The position numbers and the translations under genes were made by a program. A stretch of 64,000 nucleotides of DNA, from the NCBI GenBank assembly GCA_015069695.1, contig JADCRZ010000003.1:109800-173799 (forward strand), in the 5' to 3' direction. The stretch is from Williamsia sp. Its GTDB lineage: Bacteria > Bacteroidota > Bacteroidia > Chitinophagales > Chitinophagaceae. A model generated the notes under the pieces. That model saw only the letters and a list, made by a program, of their open reading frames with translations, was not told where the DNA came from and ran no database searches. Within the stretch, counting starts at the first letter, position 1; each line of letters starts with the position of its first letter. Shown here piece by piece: positions 35,757 through 44,678 of this stretch.

Positions 35757-38700
35757 ATGGCAAAAGGGTTGACCATAAAAAAAGACCTCCAGCTTTCCCA
35801 TGCGGAAGACTACGAATTTCTGAGAAAGGAAGGCATCCGGCTGATAGAACAGCTGTCGGGAAAAGTATGGACCGATTATAACACCCATGACCCCGGCATT
35901 ACTCTCCTGGAAGCAGTCTGCTATACCTTAACCGATCTTGGTTACAGAACCCAGTTTGAGATAAAAGACCTGCTGGCTCCTGAAAAAGGAAGGGGCGACA
36001 GCTGGGAGCAGATCTTCTTCACTGCCCGCCAGCTCCTCCCCTGCAATCCGGTAACTCTCAACGATTACCGCAAACTGATCATTGACACGCCGGGCGTGCG
36101 CAATGCCTGGATCGAGCCCAGCGATGAGTATGAGATACCCCTCTACCTCTCCCAAAGCAGGGAAGCCGAACCAGCCTGGGCCCTCACCTACGATGCGGCA
36201 AAAGGAGATGAAGTGCTGCACCTGCGCGGCCTGTACAAAGTAGTGGCAGAATATGAAGACGCGGTGCTGGACCTGAAGCAGGAAGAAACGATAGCCAGGA
36301 ATATCCGGAAAAAACTGAGCCGCTACCGCAATCTCTGCGAAGATTTTCTCAGCGTTACCTCCGTGGAATACGAGTATTTCAGGATAGAAGCAGAGATACA
36401 GGTAAGCGAAGGAACCGACATCGAAAAGATCAATGCCCGCATCTACAAAGTGATCCACGATTTTTTCTCACCGCCTATCCTGTTTTATTCACTGGATCAG
36501 ATGGTGGAAAAAGGATACTCTGCAGAAGAGATCTTTGAAGGTCCTGCCCTCCAGCACGGTTTTATTGACGACCGGGAGCTGGAAAACTCCGAACAGTACA
36601 AGGACATTCACTTGTCTGACATCATGCAGCTGATCTCCGGGATAGAAGGCGTGATTGCCGTCAAAAAATTGGCCATACCTGCTGAATCGCGCATGCCCGG
36701 AGCAGATTTCTCCCAATGGATCATTGATTTGAAAGACAAACAAAAAGCGCCCCGGCTTGATCTCGACAATTCGGTGGTCCTTTTTGTCAGAAGCGGCGAC
36801 CGGCACCGGGCCAGCAACCCGGCCCAGAGAAGTCCGGACAAGGGGAGGGTGAAAGCTATTTTTTCTTTTCTTCAGTCGGCTGACGTGCGGTCAAAGATCA
36901 AGGGCTCAGCGGTCAAGGATTTCCCTGTACCGGCCGGTGAATTTATGGAAGCAGCAGATTACTATCCCCTGCAAAGCACCCTGCCTTCTGCTTATGGAAT
37001 GACCGAAACCTACCTGGACGGTCCGCTGAATGATGAGCTGATCAACAAGTCCGTTTGGGAGCTGCAGAGTAAGAAGGACAGTGGTAAAGAACTGTCTGTC
37101 CACACAACAGCGCTGCAGGATTTTGTGAGCCGGATGTATGATCAGTCACTCGGTGACCTGGATGAAGAAGCAAAGACCCGTTTAAAAGAAGATTATAAAA
37201 GGGCGCAGCTGCAAAGACTTGGCAAACGTGAAAAGCAAACCCTTCAGCTCCGGGGTTTCCTGATGGTATTTGAGCAGATTCTTTCTGATTACCTGGCCCA
37301 GCTTGCGCATGTAAGAGAGCTGCTATCCTTTAACAGCTCGGTCAAAAACACCTATTTCTCCCAGCCCTTGCAAGGCATCAACGATCTTTCTGCCCTGTTT
37401 ATTGACCACAGCAAATATTTGCATGCTGTTTCAAAAGGGAATGAAACCGGGGAAGAATATATCCAACGCAGGGATGGTTTTCTCGACCACCTGCTCGCCC
37501 GGTTCTCCGAGTCGATGGATAAATATTCTTATTACCTGCAAACACTGGAAGGAAAGGAGGCTGGCCCGAAGCTGATCAGCAACAAGATCGCTTTCTTGTC
37601 TGACTATGTAGAGATCAGCAATTACCGGGGCCGCGGCGCCGACTACAACGACGGCGAAAAAACATGGGATACCACCAATGTAGAAGGACTGAAGAAAAGG
37701 ATCTGCCGGCTGCTCGGACTGCCTGATTACAGCAGAAAAACAATTGCGCCGGAAGCCATCTTTACAGAAAATGTCACAGTGGATAATTCCGTGGTGCAGT
37801 ATTTAACTGTTTTGAAAGATCCGGCGCACCTGGATACTGTGCTGCTGCGGAGCGTTGGTTTTGAATTTGAAGGAGAAGCTGTTGACACGCTGAATTACAT
37901 CCTCGAAAACGGCACCAACCGGGCCTTGTATGAAGTAGAAGGCCGGAAGGACAAATGGACTTATCTGCTGAAAAGGGCTTCACAGGAAGGTGATGAAGAA
38001 GCGATTGCCAGTGGTCCCAATTTTAAAACAGCAGAAGAAGCGGCAGCCGGTTTTGAAAAGACGCTGGCAACCCTGGAGCTTTTCTCCGGCAACGAAAACT
38101 TTCATCTTGTGGAGCATATCCTGCTCCGGCCTAAAATTGCTGCCCGGGGTAAGACAGCCAAGAAAACGGGTGTGCTGGATGCAGACACCGTCAACCTGCT
38201 GCCGGCAGAGGATGTAGCAGATATAATGGCCGACAACCACAAAAAACAATTTCAAAAACCCGCTTACAGATTCAAGATAACCAACTACAAGGAACAGGCG
38301 AAAAGAGAAAAGCTGGTCTGGCACCTGGGTTTGCTGGATAAGGATGAAGAGGAAACGCTGGTGGTTGAAGAAGATTTCCTTTTTTACAAGCATCTTACCA
38401 GAAGGATCAACCAGATCAAACAATTTGCATCCGATCATTCCAACTATGCCATCAGCAGGAATGCAGACGGGTACTCAATCTATACCATCAACAATGGAGG
38501 AAGGATACTGGCTACGGGCAAGCGGAGGTTTCGCTTGCCGGAGGACCTGGAAAACGAGATCGCTGCCCTGATCCGCTTTTTCTCTTTTGAAGCAGGCAGG
38601 CAAACAGAAGAAACAGAGAACTTCGACGGTATCAGCTACTATGCCGATCCGTATTCGCTGCGCGTGTCCATCTTTATACCTTCCTGGCCCAAGAAATTCC

Positions 38701-38912
38701 AGAACCCGACTTTCAAGCACTTGTTTGAAAAATCAATTTACCTGGAAACACCTTCCCACATTTTCTCCCAGGTTTACTGGCTGGATCATGGACAGATGCT
38801 GGAATTTGAACAAGCCTATAAAGTGTGGATAGAAGAAACGGCTACCAGCGAGCTGCCCAATACGGAGATCGTCAACAATTTTATAGACGTGTTCAACAAA
38901 TCAAGGAAATAA
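35757..38912 (+). CDS. Second large baseplate wedge protein (Afp12/Pvc12-like)
   Basis: 1051 residues. The N-terminal block EGIRLIEQLSGKVWTDYNTH and then DPGITLLEAVCYTLTDLGYR is the hallmark of Afp12/Pvc12-type baseplate proteins. A further sign is FHLVEHILLRPK near residue 780, then KRRFRLPEDLENEIAAL and a late SPSHIFSQVYW-like segment (ETPSHIFSQVYWLD). It would complete the wedge heterodimer with the protein encoded at 31402-35697. The next gene starts 10 bp downstream. No adhesin or fibre-attachment repeat was seen in it. Confidence 0.88.
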   Translation: MAKGLTIKKDLQLSHAEDYEFLRKEGIRLIEQLSGKVWTDYNTHDPGITLLEAVCYTLTDLGYRTQFEIKDLLAPEKGRGDSWEQIFFTARQLLPCNPVTLNDYRKLIIDTPGVRNAWIEPSDEYEIPLYLSQSREAEPAWALTYDAAKGDEVLHLRGLYKVVAEYEDAVLDLKQEETIARNIRKKLSRYRNLCEDFLSVTSVEYEYFRIEAEIQVSEGTDIEKINARIYKVIHDFFSPPILFYSLDQMVEKGYSAEEIFEGPALQHGFIDDRELENSEQYKDIHLSDIMQLISGIEGVIAVKKLAIPAESRMPGADFSQWIIDLKDKQKAPRLDLDNSVVLFVRSGDRHRASNPAQRSPDKGRVKAIFSFLQSADVRSKIKGSAVKDFPVPAGEFMEAADYYPLQSTLPSAYGMTETYLDGPLNDELINKSVWELQSKKDSGKELSVHTTALQDFVSRMYDQSLGDLDEEAKTRLKEDYKRAQLQRLGKREKQTLQLRGFLMVFEQILSDYLAQLAHVRELLSFNSSVKNTYFSQPLQGINDLSALFIDHSKYLHAVSKGNETGEEYIQRRDGFLDHLLARFSESMDKYSYYLQTLEGKEAGPKLISNKIAFLSDYVEISNYRGRGADYNDGEKTWDTTNVEGLKKRICRLLGLPDYSRKTIAPEAIFTENVTVDNSVVQYLTVLKDPAHLDTVLLRSVGFEFEGEAVDTLNYILENGTNRALYEVEGRKDKWTYLLKRASQEGDEEAIASGPNFKTAEEAAAGFEKTLATLELFSGNENFHLVEHILLRPKIAARGKTAKKTGVLDADTVNLLPAEDVADIMADNHKKQFQKPAYRFKITNYKEQAKREKLVWHLGLLDKDEEETLVVEEDFLFYKHLTRRINQIKQFASDHSNYAISRNADGYSIYTINNGGRILATGKRRFRLPEDLENEIAALIRFFSFEAGRQTEETENFDGISYYADPYSLRVSIFIPSWPKKFQNPTFKHLFEKSIYLETPSHIFSQVYWLDHGQMLEFEQAYKVWIEETATSELPNTEIVNNFIDVFNKSRK

Positions 38913-38922
38913 GGCGCTTATC

Positions 38923-41736
38923 ATGCAGCATGCCATCAACAAACAAGTTTTTGATTTTACCTGCAGCAGTGAGGCTGTAGCCAAAAACATACGGCATGAA
39001 TTGATGCATCATACCGCTGTACTGATCAACCGGCTGATCAATGAGGTCTTAACAAAGCAGGCGGAAACATCCGGCAACCTGGTCATAGACAAAATTGAAA
39101 TTGACCTGGGTGATATAGCAGAGCCTGATTTCGGAGAACCGGAGATGCTTGATAAGTTCCGGACCTTGTTGCAGGAAAAGATTGTGCATGTATACCAGCA
39201 GAACAACCGGGTGAGAGCGGACCCTTCACAGGGAAGCAGGTTCGTGAATAAAGACTGGGAGATCCTGCAATCTATCTTACTTCATGGAGATACGCCCTGG
39301 TGGGTCGACAAAGCGCACTTTTCTTCCCCTGATCAACTGGTGCTGGAAACGATTTCCCGTTATCCAGCCATGGTCAGGTCATTTCTGGAAGCGCACCGGG
39401 AGAACCCGGATGTACTATCGCGTATAGCAACCAAATTCAAACCTTCCACAAAGCAGCTCTTGTACACGCTGGGGTCTATTCCACCGGATGCGTTTACCGC
39501 ATCATTGCTAAGAGAATTTCAAGCTTCCGGCAACGGGACAGCGCTCCTGCACCTGCTGGCAGCCAGCGAAGGCACCTCGCTACCGGCCATGCTTGTACGA
39601 AACGGCCTGTCTGACAAAAAAAAGCGCTTGCTGATGCGCAGGCTGCTCACCCGCAGCGATGCCGGGAACAGGCTAAAAAGCCTGGTGGAGCTGGGTATAT
39701 TGACGGATGGGGAAGCAAGCATGATAGAACACTTCTTGCAGGAAGGAGGCAGGATAAACCGGCCTGCAGGAAAAAAGCTGGCAGCATGGCTGGATCAGTT
39801 TTCTCTTCCGCAGATTCAATTCTTGTACAGGTATGTAGCAAGTAGCGGTGTAGCAGGAGAAGACCAGAAAGGGGATTTCCGTTTTGTTCAGGACGAGCTA
39901 TCCCGGCCTACTGATACCGCCGATACATCCACAAACAACCAACAACCGGCATCCGGTCCCGTATCAACCTACGTGAACCGTATCGATCAGAGCAATACTC
40001 ATCCGGACAAATCATCCAGTGAGTTCCTGGACAGTATACAGCTTGCCAGGGAAGAGCTGCTTGCTGCAAACCAGGCTCCTTCTCTCCTCCCATTCAGCCA
40101 GTCTGCTTCAGATCTTATGGAAGAACGTGCTGGCAATGTACCGAAAGAAGATCGATCTTTTTCGCAGCAGAATTTCGCTGAAACAGACAGCCGGAAAGTC
40201 CATGATGGTTCAAAAACAAATGAAGGCAGTCTGGCTCCTGCCGGAGATCAAATTGATGGTATAATTTCACCGATTCTTTCACCAAATTCCAGTCAGCTGT
40301 ACAACCACCCGGCAGGCGGTGATGCAGGAGATGCGCAACAGGACAGGCAGCCTGCGGCTTTGCCTTCATCCGGAAATGAGATCGTTTATCTTACCAATGA
40401 TAACGCCCGAACAATCAACCTATCTCCTACTATCCATTTTTCCGATAAAATCTACAGGGCAGAAGTAAAGCCTGCTGCATTTGGAGTGGAAGCAAAAGCA
40501 GGGATGGCTTCTCTCTTTCCTGCACAGGGGTATGCAGAAGATCATGCTTCAAAGCAGCCCATCACAAATGGAGACATTGAATCTGCTATCCTTCCTGCTG
40601 GAGCAGCCCGGGCAGAAGAGACAAAGCGGAGCAAACAGATCGCCTATCTGATGAAGGGCATGAACAGTGAACATCCGGCCCTGATCCGCTTTTTGCAGGG
40701 CTTGCCGCCCGGTGAGCTAAAGCAACTGCGGAAAAACTTTGCCGATCATGCAAGGGAAGGCAACCTGCACAGAAAACGCGTAAATACCCTGCTTGAGCAT
40801 CCTTACCTGCTTAAGTATAACCTGCTCCGTTTTTTTGCGACCTTATCAATTCCTGCAGCAGCCGAACAGGCAAGCTGGTACGAAACAAATAAAAAGGGCT
40901 TGCCGCTGAACGAGGAAAAAAAGCTGCGCATCATCTTTGAAAAAATCAGCGCGGCTCAACTGGTCTTCACGGCATCATTGCAGCGGCTGTCTCACAAAGA
41001 GATCATTATTCTGCAGGATGTGTTTGCAAAGCGGGAGATCAGCAGCAAGAGTGAAAAAGCGCTGGTAAAAAAGATCCTGCTGCACGCACCTGCGGATGCT
41101 GTCCGCCTGATGCTTTTTACAGCCGGGCTGCCGGAAGATCAACTGGACCAACTGGAGTCCGCTCCGGAGCCCCTTTTTACCGCGTTTGAAACCCGTCCGG
41201 AAACAAGCGGCACGGAACCGGATAGCCGCAACAACCAAAAAAAAATTTATATTGCTAATGCAGGCCTTTGCCTGGTTGCACCTTACCTGACCGGCTTTTT
41301 CGGGCAGCTGGGTTATATTGAGAACAGGACATTTAAAAACAAAGTGCTGCTTACAAGGGCAATCTATGTGTTGCAGTACATCGCTACGGGCAAGCCCGGG
41401 GCTCCGGAATGGGTGCTCCAGCTCAACAAGCTGCTTTGCGGCCAGGACCCGCAGCAGCGCACCGGGTTAAACATCCGGCTCACCAAACGGGAAAAAAGGG
41501 AAGCGGGCTCACTGATAGAATCGGTTATAGACAATTGGAAGGCATTGAAGAATACGTCTGTACAGGGCTTCCGGACTTCGTTCCTGCAGCGCAAAGGCAT
41601 CCTGTTCCAGGATGAGGGGAAATGGACTATACAGGTAGAAAGACTGGGTCATGATATGCTGCTGGGCACCATCCCCTGGGGATATACCATGATCAAATTG
41701 CCCTGGATGAAAAAGATGCTGCACGTAGAATGGTAA
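38923..41736 (+). CDS. Contractile injection system tape measure protein (Afp14/Pvc14-like)
   Basis: 937 residues. The start HAINKQVFDFTCSSEAVAKN, LINRLINEVLTKQ and LVIDKIEIDLGDI is the signature of the CIS tape-measure family. The protein is helical with a long, poorly conserved Ser/Gln/Asp-rich middle (about 330-560). Its end has NAGLCLVAPYLTGFFGQLGY, RAIYVLQYIATGKPGAPEWV and the closing TIPWGYTMIKLPWMKKMLHV, also typical. The tape measure sets tube length, so this size implies a particle in the range of other eCIS. It ends the structural gene run, 134 bp before the vWA gene. Confidence 0.92.
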   Translation: MQHAINKQVFDFTCSSEAVAKNIRHELMHHTAVLINRLINEVLTKQAETSGNLVIDKIEIDLGDIAEPDFGEPEMLDKFRTLLQEKIVHVYQQNNRVRADPSQGSRFVNKDWEILQSILLHGDTPWWVDKAHFSSPDQLVLETISRYPAMVRSFLEAHRENPDVLSRIATKFKPSTKQLLYTLGSIPPDAFTASLLREFQASGNGTALLHLLAASEGTSLPAMLVRNGLSDKKKRLLMRRLLTRSDAGNRLKSLVELGILTDGEASMIEHFLQEGGRINRPAGKKLAAWLDQFSLPQIQFLYRYVASSGVAGEDQKGDFRFVQDELSRPTDTADTSTNNQQPASGPVSTYVNRIDQSNTHPDKSSSEFLDSIQLAREELLAANQAPSLLPFSQSASDLMEERAGNVPKEDRSFSQQNFAETDSRKVHDGSKTNEGSLAPAGDQIDGIISPILSPNSSQLYNHPAGGDAGDAQQDRQPAALPSSGNEIVYLTNDNARTINLSPTIHFSDKIYRAEVKPAAFGVEAKAGMASLFPAQGYAEDHASKQPITNGDIESAILPAGAARAEETKRSKQIAYLMKGMNSEHPALIRFLQGLPPGELKQLRKNFADHAREGNLHRKRVNTLLEHPYLLKYNLLRFFATLSIPAAAEQASWYETNKKGLPLNEEKKLRIIFEKISAAQLVFTASLQRLSHKEIIILQDVFAKREISSKSEKALVKKILLHAPADAVRLMLFTAGLPEDQLDQLESAPEPLFTAFETRPETSGTEPDSRNNQKKIYIANAGLCLVAPYLTGFFGQLGYIENRTFKNKVLLTRAIYVLQYIATGKPGAPEWVLQLNKLLCGQDPQQRTGLNIRLTKREKREAGSLIESVIDNWKALKNTSVQGFRTSFLQRKGILFQDEGKWTIQVERLGHDMLLGTIPWGYTMIKLPWMKKMLHVEW

Positions 41737-41870
41737 ATAGGAAATGAACTAGAGGCGCGGTGAAAATGCCCGCGTGCTTTTGCAGGAACGGATCGAAGAA
41801 ATTGCAGAACCAGGTTGCTGTACCAACGATAAACAGATAAATCATACGAAGAACGTAAAGTATTTACATT

Positions 41871-42848
41871 ATGCCCGAAGCTTTTAAATGGGTTTGCACG
41901 GAAGACAGTTCCCATGTTTTTGACGAAGACACGGAAGATCATTTCTGCCCGATCGATCCGCCCTATCATGGCTTTTTGATAAAAACGCTTGTGCAGGTAG
42001 AAGACCATGTTCCTGCTTCAAGCATGGACACAAAACCTGCAGATACGCCTGGTACGGCAAAGACTCCGCCCCCGCCGCCACCTCCTGAAGTAGGCCTCTG
42101 CGTGATCCTGATGGATGCTTCGGCTTCTATGACCGACCCTGCCTTCAAGGGCAGTCCGCTTACCCGGATGCGGCTGGTAGCCACCAATGCAGCCAGCGGC
42201 ATATTTGACCTGGAACGGATGCAGAACAATCCGCATGCATTTGTAGCGGTCTTTAAATTTGATGACCGGGTAGAACTGATGTTTGTAGATACCATCTCGA
42301 ACCTGCTCAACCGTTACGACAAGGACGTGCGCAAATTTGCCAACTACATCTACGAAGAGCTTTTCAAAATGCAGCAAGGCACCGATATCAACAAAGCCCT
42401 GCAGCATGCGTATGATTTCGTGGACAAATTCCTGAAAAAACAGCTGCCTGGCTTGCCGGTAAAAAGCTATACGCCCATGAAACAGCGCATCCTGCGGCAC
42501 GATTCCGTAGAGTCTGTTTCTATTCCGAATATCCGGGTATTGATCTATACGGATGGCATGCAGTACAGCAACCAGGGCGACCGGACGCTTTATCCCAACC
42601 CGTTCAGGGAGCATCCGCTTGCGGAGCTGAACCATGACATCGTTATCGGGGCTTTTTTCGGGCAGGAAACCGATGAGGGCTGCAAGGAATTAAAAGGACT
42701 GCTGAGCAGGTGCCCGCGGCATGATGTACCGCAATTCTTTTTGTTCGACACCCCTAATCAGATGAGCACGCTGAAAAGCTTGTTCAGAATGGCTTCCGGC
42801 GCTTCCGGTTTTTGTCCGAAATGCCTGGAGCTGCAGTTAAGTCAGTAA
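41871..42848 (+). CDS. von Willebrand factor A domain protein with split Cys pairs (TerY-like)
   Basis: 325 residues. The vWA domain (about 72-300) has an intact MIDAS start LMDASASM (DxSxS from Asp82) and later VFKFDD, GTDINKAL (the conserved Thr) and VLIYTDG. Two Cys pairs sit at the ends: Cys9/Cys26 (WVCT...HFCP) and Cys315/Cys318 (FCPKC), which could meet to hold one zinc ion. A Pro-rich run (about 63-71) links the N-terminal piece. vWA proteins of this sort act as phospho-regulated scaffolds in TerY-P triads with a PP2C phosphatase and a kinase, which are encoded directly downstream. There is no signal peptide. Confidence 0.85.
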   Translation: MPEAFKWVCTEDSSHVFDEDTEDHFCPIDPPYHGFLIKTLVQVEDHVPASSMDTKPADTPGTAKTPPPPPPPEVGLCVILMDASASMTDPAFKGSPLTRMRLVATNAASGIFDLERMQNNPHAFVAVFKFDDRVELMFVDTISNLLNRYDKDVRKFANYIYEELFKMQQGTDINKALQHAYDFVDKFLKKQLPGLPVKSYTPMKQRILRHDSVESVSIPNIRVLIYTDGMQYSNQGDRTLYPNPFREHPLAELNHDIVIGAFFGQETDEGCKELKGLLSRCPRHDVPQFFLFDTPNQMSTLKSLFRMASGASGFCPKCLELQLSQ

Positions 42849-42945
42849 GAAAGCAGGAATGCAATAAGCTGCCGGCCCTGTAAAGCACACCAGATACGCT
42901 GCCGCCCTGTAAACAAACAAGCGACCCATGTAAAACAAAAAACTG

Positions 42946-44661
42946 ATGGGAATGTATAAGCTAACCATATGTTTTGTCTGCTGCCTCCTTTCTATGCGGG
43001 CCGGCGCACAGGACAGCAGCCGTGCAAAAACCGCTAACAAACCGGCGGTGGTGAAAAAAGGGGCAAAGCCGGTACACGATACCTGTTGTGAAACCATCGA
43101 GCAGTTTAAAAAAGACCTGATCAAGCTGACGGCAAAAGAGTTCAGACAGAAATACAAAAACAAACCTGCCAGGGAAACCCTCCAGGCCCTGAACCTGATT
43201 ATCAACCGGGTGATCAGCCGGGAAAATTCATACCAGATCAATTTGCTTGACGCGGTCATCAAAGATCCGCCCACGAACAATGCAAAGGAAAAGCCGGCTT
43301 ACTCGGTCAGGCTCATGATCATAGACAGAAAGAGCGGCTCCAGCATTCCCCTGGAAGGCACCGTGGTGTTCGACCGGGCCCTTGATCCCTCTTCTTATCT
43401 CAACAGGATAAGAGACAGCAGCCATATTGTAGATGCCGAACTGCTGGCCAACAACGACGGACTGCTGATCAAATTCAACGAACCCGGGAACAAACCGGCC
43501 GACCGCGTAGCAACTGTACCGGTTCAGCCGCAACCCGAAACCGGAAGGGCTCCATCAAAAAACAGCACTGTCCTGTTGTACATGATCGCCGGTTTGTGCC
43601 TGCTGGTAGGCATTGGAAGCTACTTTAAAAGCAGGTCGCTGCTTAACCAGGCAAAAGCAACCGGTGGTCTTGCTGCCACCCCCGGTCCCGACAATATGCT
43701 TCCACCCGGACAAGCAAAACCGGAACAGCCGCTTTCCGGTAAGCAACAGGAAAATACACCGGAACAATTTGCGCCTTACCAGCCCGCCCCCAAAGAAGAA
43801 GCAGCTGCATCACCCGGACTGCATGTCAGCATGCCGCCTATGATGCCTTCCAAAAAACATTTCTTTGCCGAAATCATGACCACGGCCGGTCCGCGTAAGA
43901 AATATGTGAGTGAGCCTGGTGCAGACAAGGATTTGGGAGAAGATGTATGCGGGTTTGTGGCAGACGACAAGGACCTGCTTATCTACCTGCTCGACGGCAC
44001 CTCCGATCTTCATTGCCTGCGCAATCCGGACAACGGGCAGGAATACTTCTCCAGCCGCCTGCTTGCCCAATCTGTAGCCAACCAGCTGCGGTTGGCGTTT
44101 AAGCCTGGTAGTTATGGCGCATTTGATGCGGTAATGACCCGATCAATTCAACAGGTAAAGCAAGACTGGGTCGGCACGATCAACAAGCTGCCTGCTGCCG
44201 AGCAGGCCCGCATCAGGAAAACCATTGAAGGCAAGAGCTTTCCGGAATGTTCTACCACCCTGCTTGCCAGTCATCTTACTGTAAACGGCAAACTGACGGC
44301 GTACAGATCAGGCGATTCAAAGATGCTGCTGTTCAGCCGGCCGGCTGAAAACAAAATGGTATTTGAAGAAACCACCCTCGCCCGGAAGAACGAGCAAAGC
44401 AACGACCGCCTTTTCTTCCGGCTTGTTCTGAACAAGGAAAAAGAATTTGACATTCAATTCAACAATCCAAACTATGAAATCATCCAAAAAGAAAACATCC
44501 ATACAGCGATCGCCTACTCCGATGGCATCGGGCCGGCAACAGAACAACTGCTGCAGCAACGGTATGCCGCAAACTGGGAAGAAATCAGAAAAGACATTAT
44601 TTACCAGATACAGGGAACGGCCGATGACAAAGCAATTTGTTTTATTACCATCAGGCACTGA
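42946..44661 (+). CDS. Membrane-bound PP2C-like protein phosphatase
   Basis: 571 residues. A signal peptide (residues 1-20, ...MRAGA) leads to an extracytoplasmic region of about 180 residues, then a membrane helix (about 206-224, VLLYMIAGLCLLVGIGSY), a Pro/Gln linker and a cytoplasmic PP2C domain (about 300-571). PP2C motifs are GEDVCGFV (about 331), YLLDGTSD (about 349), CSTTLLASHL, GDSK (about 455), YSDGIG (about 524) and a final DDKAICFI (about 560); the metal-binding Asp positions are kept. It probably dephosphorylates the partner kinase or vWA protein, with the outer region as sensor. It overlaps no gene, but the kinase start lies only 17 bp downstream. Confidence 0.8.
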   Translation: MGMYKLTICFVCCLLSMRAGAQDSSRAKTANKPAVVKKGAKPVHDTCCETIEQFKKDLIKLTAKEFRQKYKNKPARETLQALNLIINRVISRENSYQINLLDAVIKDPPTNNAKEKPAYSVRLMIIDRKSGSSIPLEGTVVFDRALDPSSYLNRIRDSSHIVDAELLANNDGLLIKFNEPGNKPADRVATVPVQPQPETGRAPSKNSTVLLYMIAGLCLLVGIGSYFKSRSLLNQAKATGGLAATPGPDNMLPPGQAKPEQPLSGKQQENTPEQFAPYQPAPKEEAAASPGLHVSMPPMMPSKKHFFAEIMTTAGPRKKYVSEPGADKDLGEDVCGFVADDKDLLIYLLDGTSDLHCLRNPDNGQEYFSSRLLAQSVANQLRLAFKPGSYGAFDAVMTRSIQQVKQDWVGTINKLPAAEQARIRKTIEGKSFPECSTTLLASHLTVNGKLTAYRSGDSKMLLFSRPAENKMVFEETTLARKNEQSNDRLFFRLVLNKEKEFDIQFNNPNYEIIQKENIHTAIAYSDGIGPATEQLLQQRYAANWEEIRKDIIYQIQGTADDKAICFITIRH

Positions 44662-44678
44662 CTTTTAATCATGCAAAC

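Noticed and set aside
25355..41736. Type VI secretion system or prophage as the identity of the structural operon
   Set aside because: There is no TssB/TssC pair, TssK, TssF/G or ClpV, and no capsid, portal or terminase gene. DUF4255, DUF5908, the CIS tape measure and the Afp15-like ATPase point to eCIS.
42868..42913. Short repeat GCTGCCGGCCCTGTAAA / GCTGCCGCCCTGTAAA between the vWA and PP2C genes
   Set aside because: Two imperfect 16-17-bp copies only; too little to call a regulatory or mobile element.
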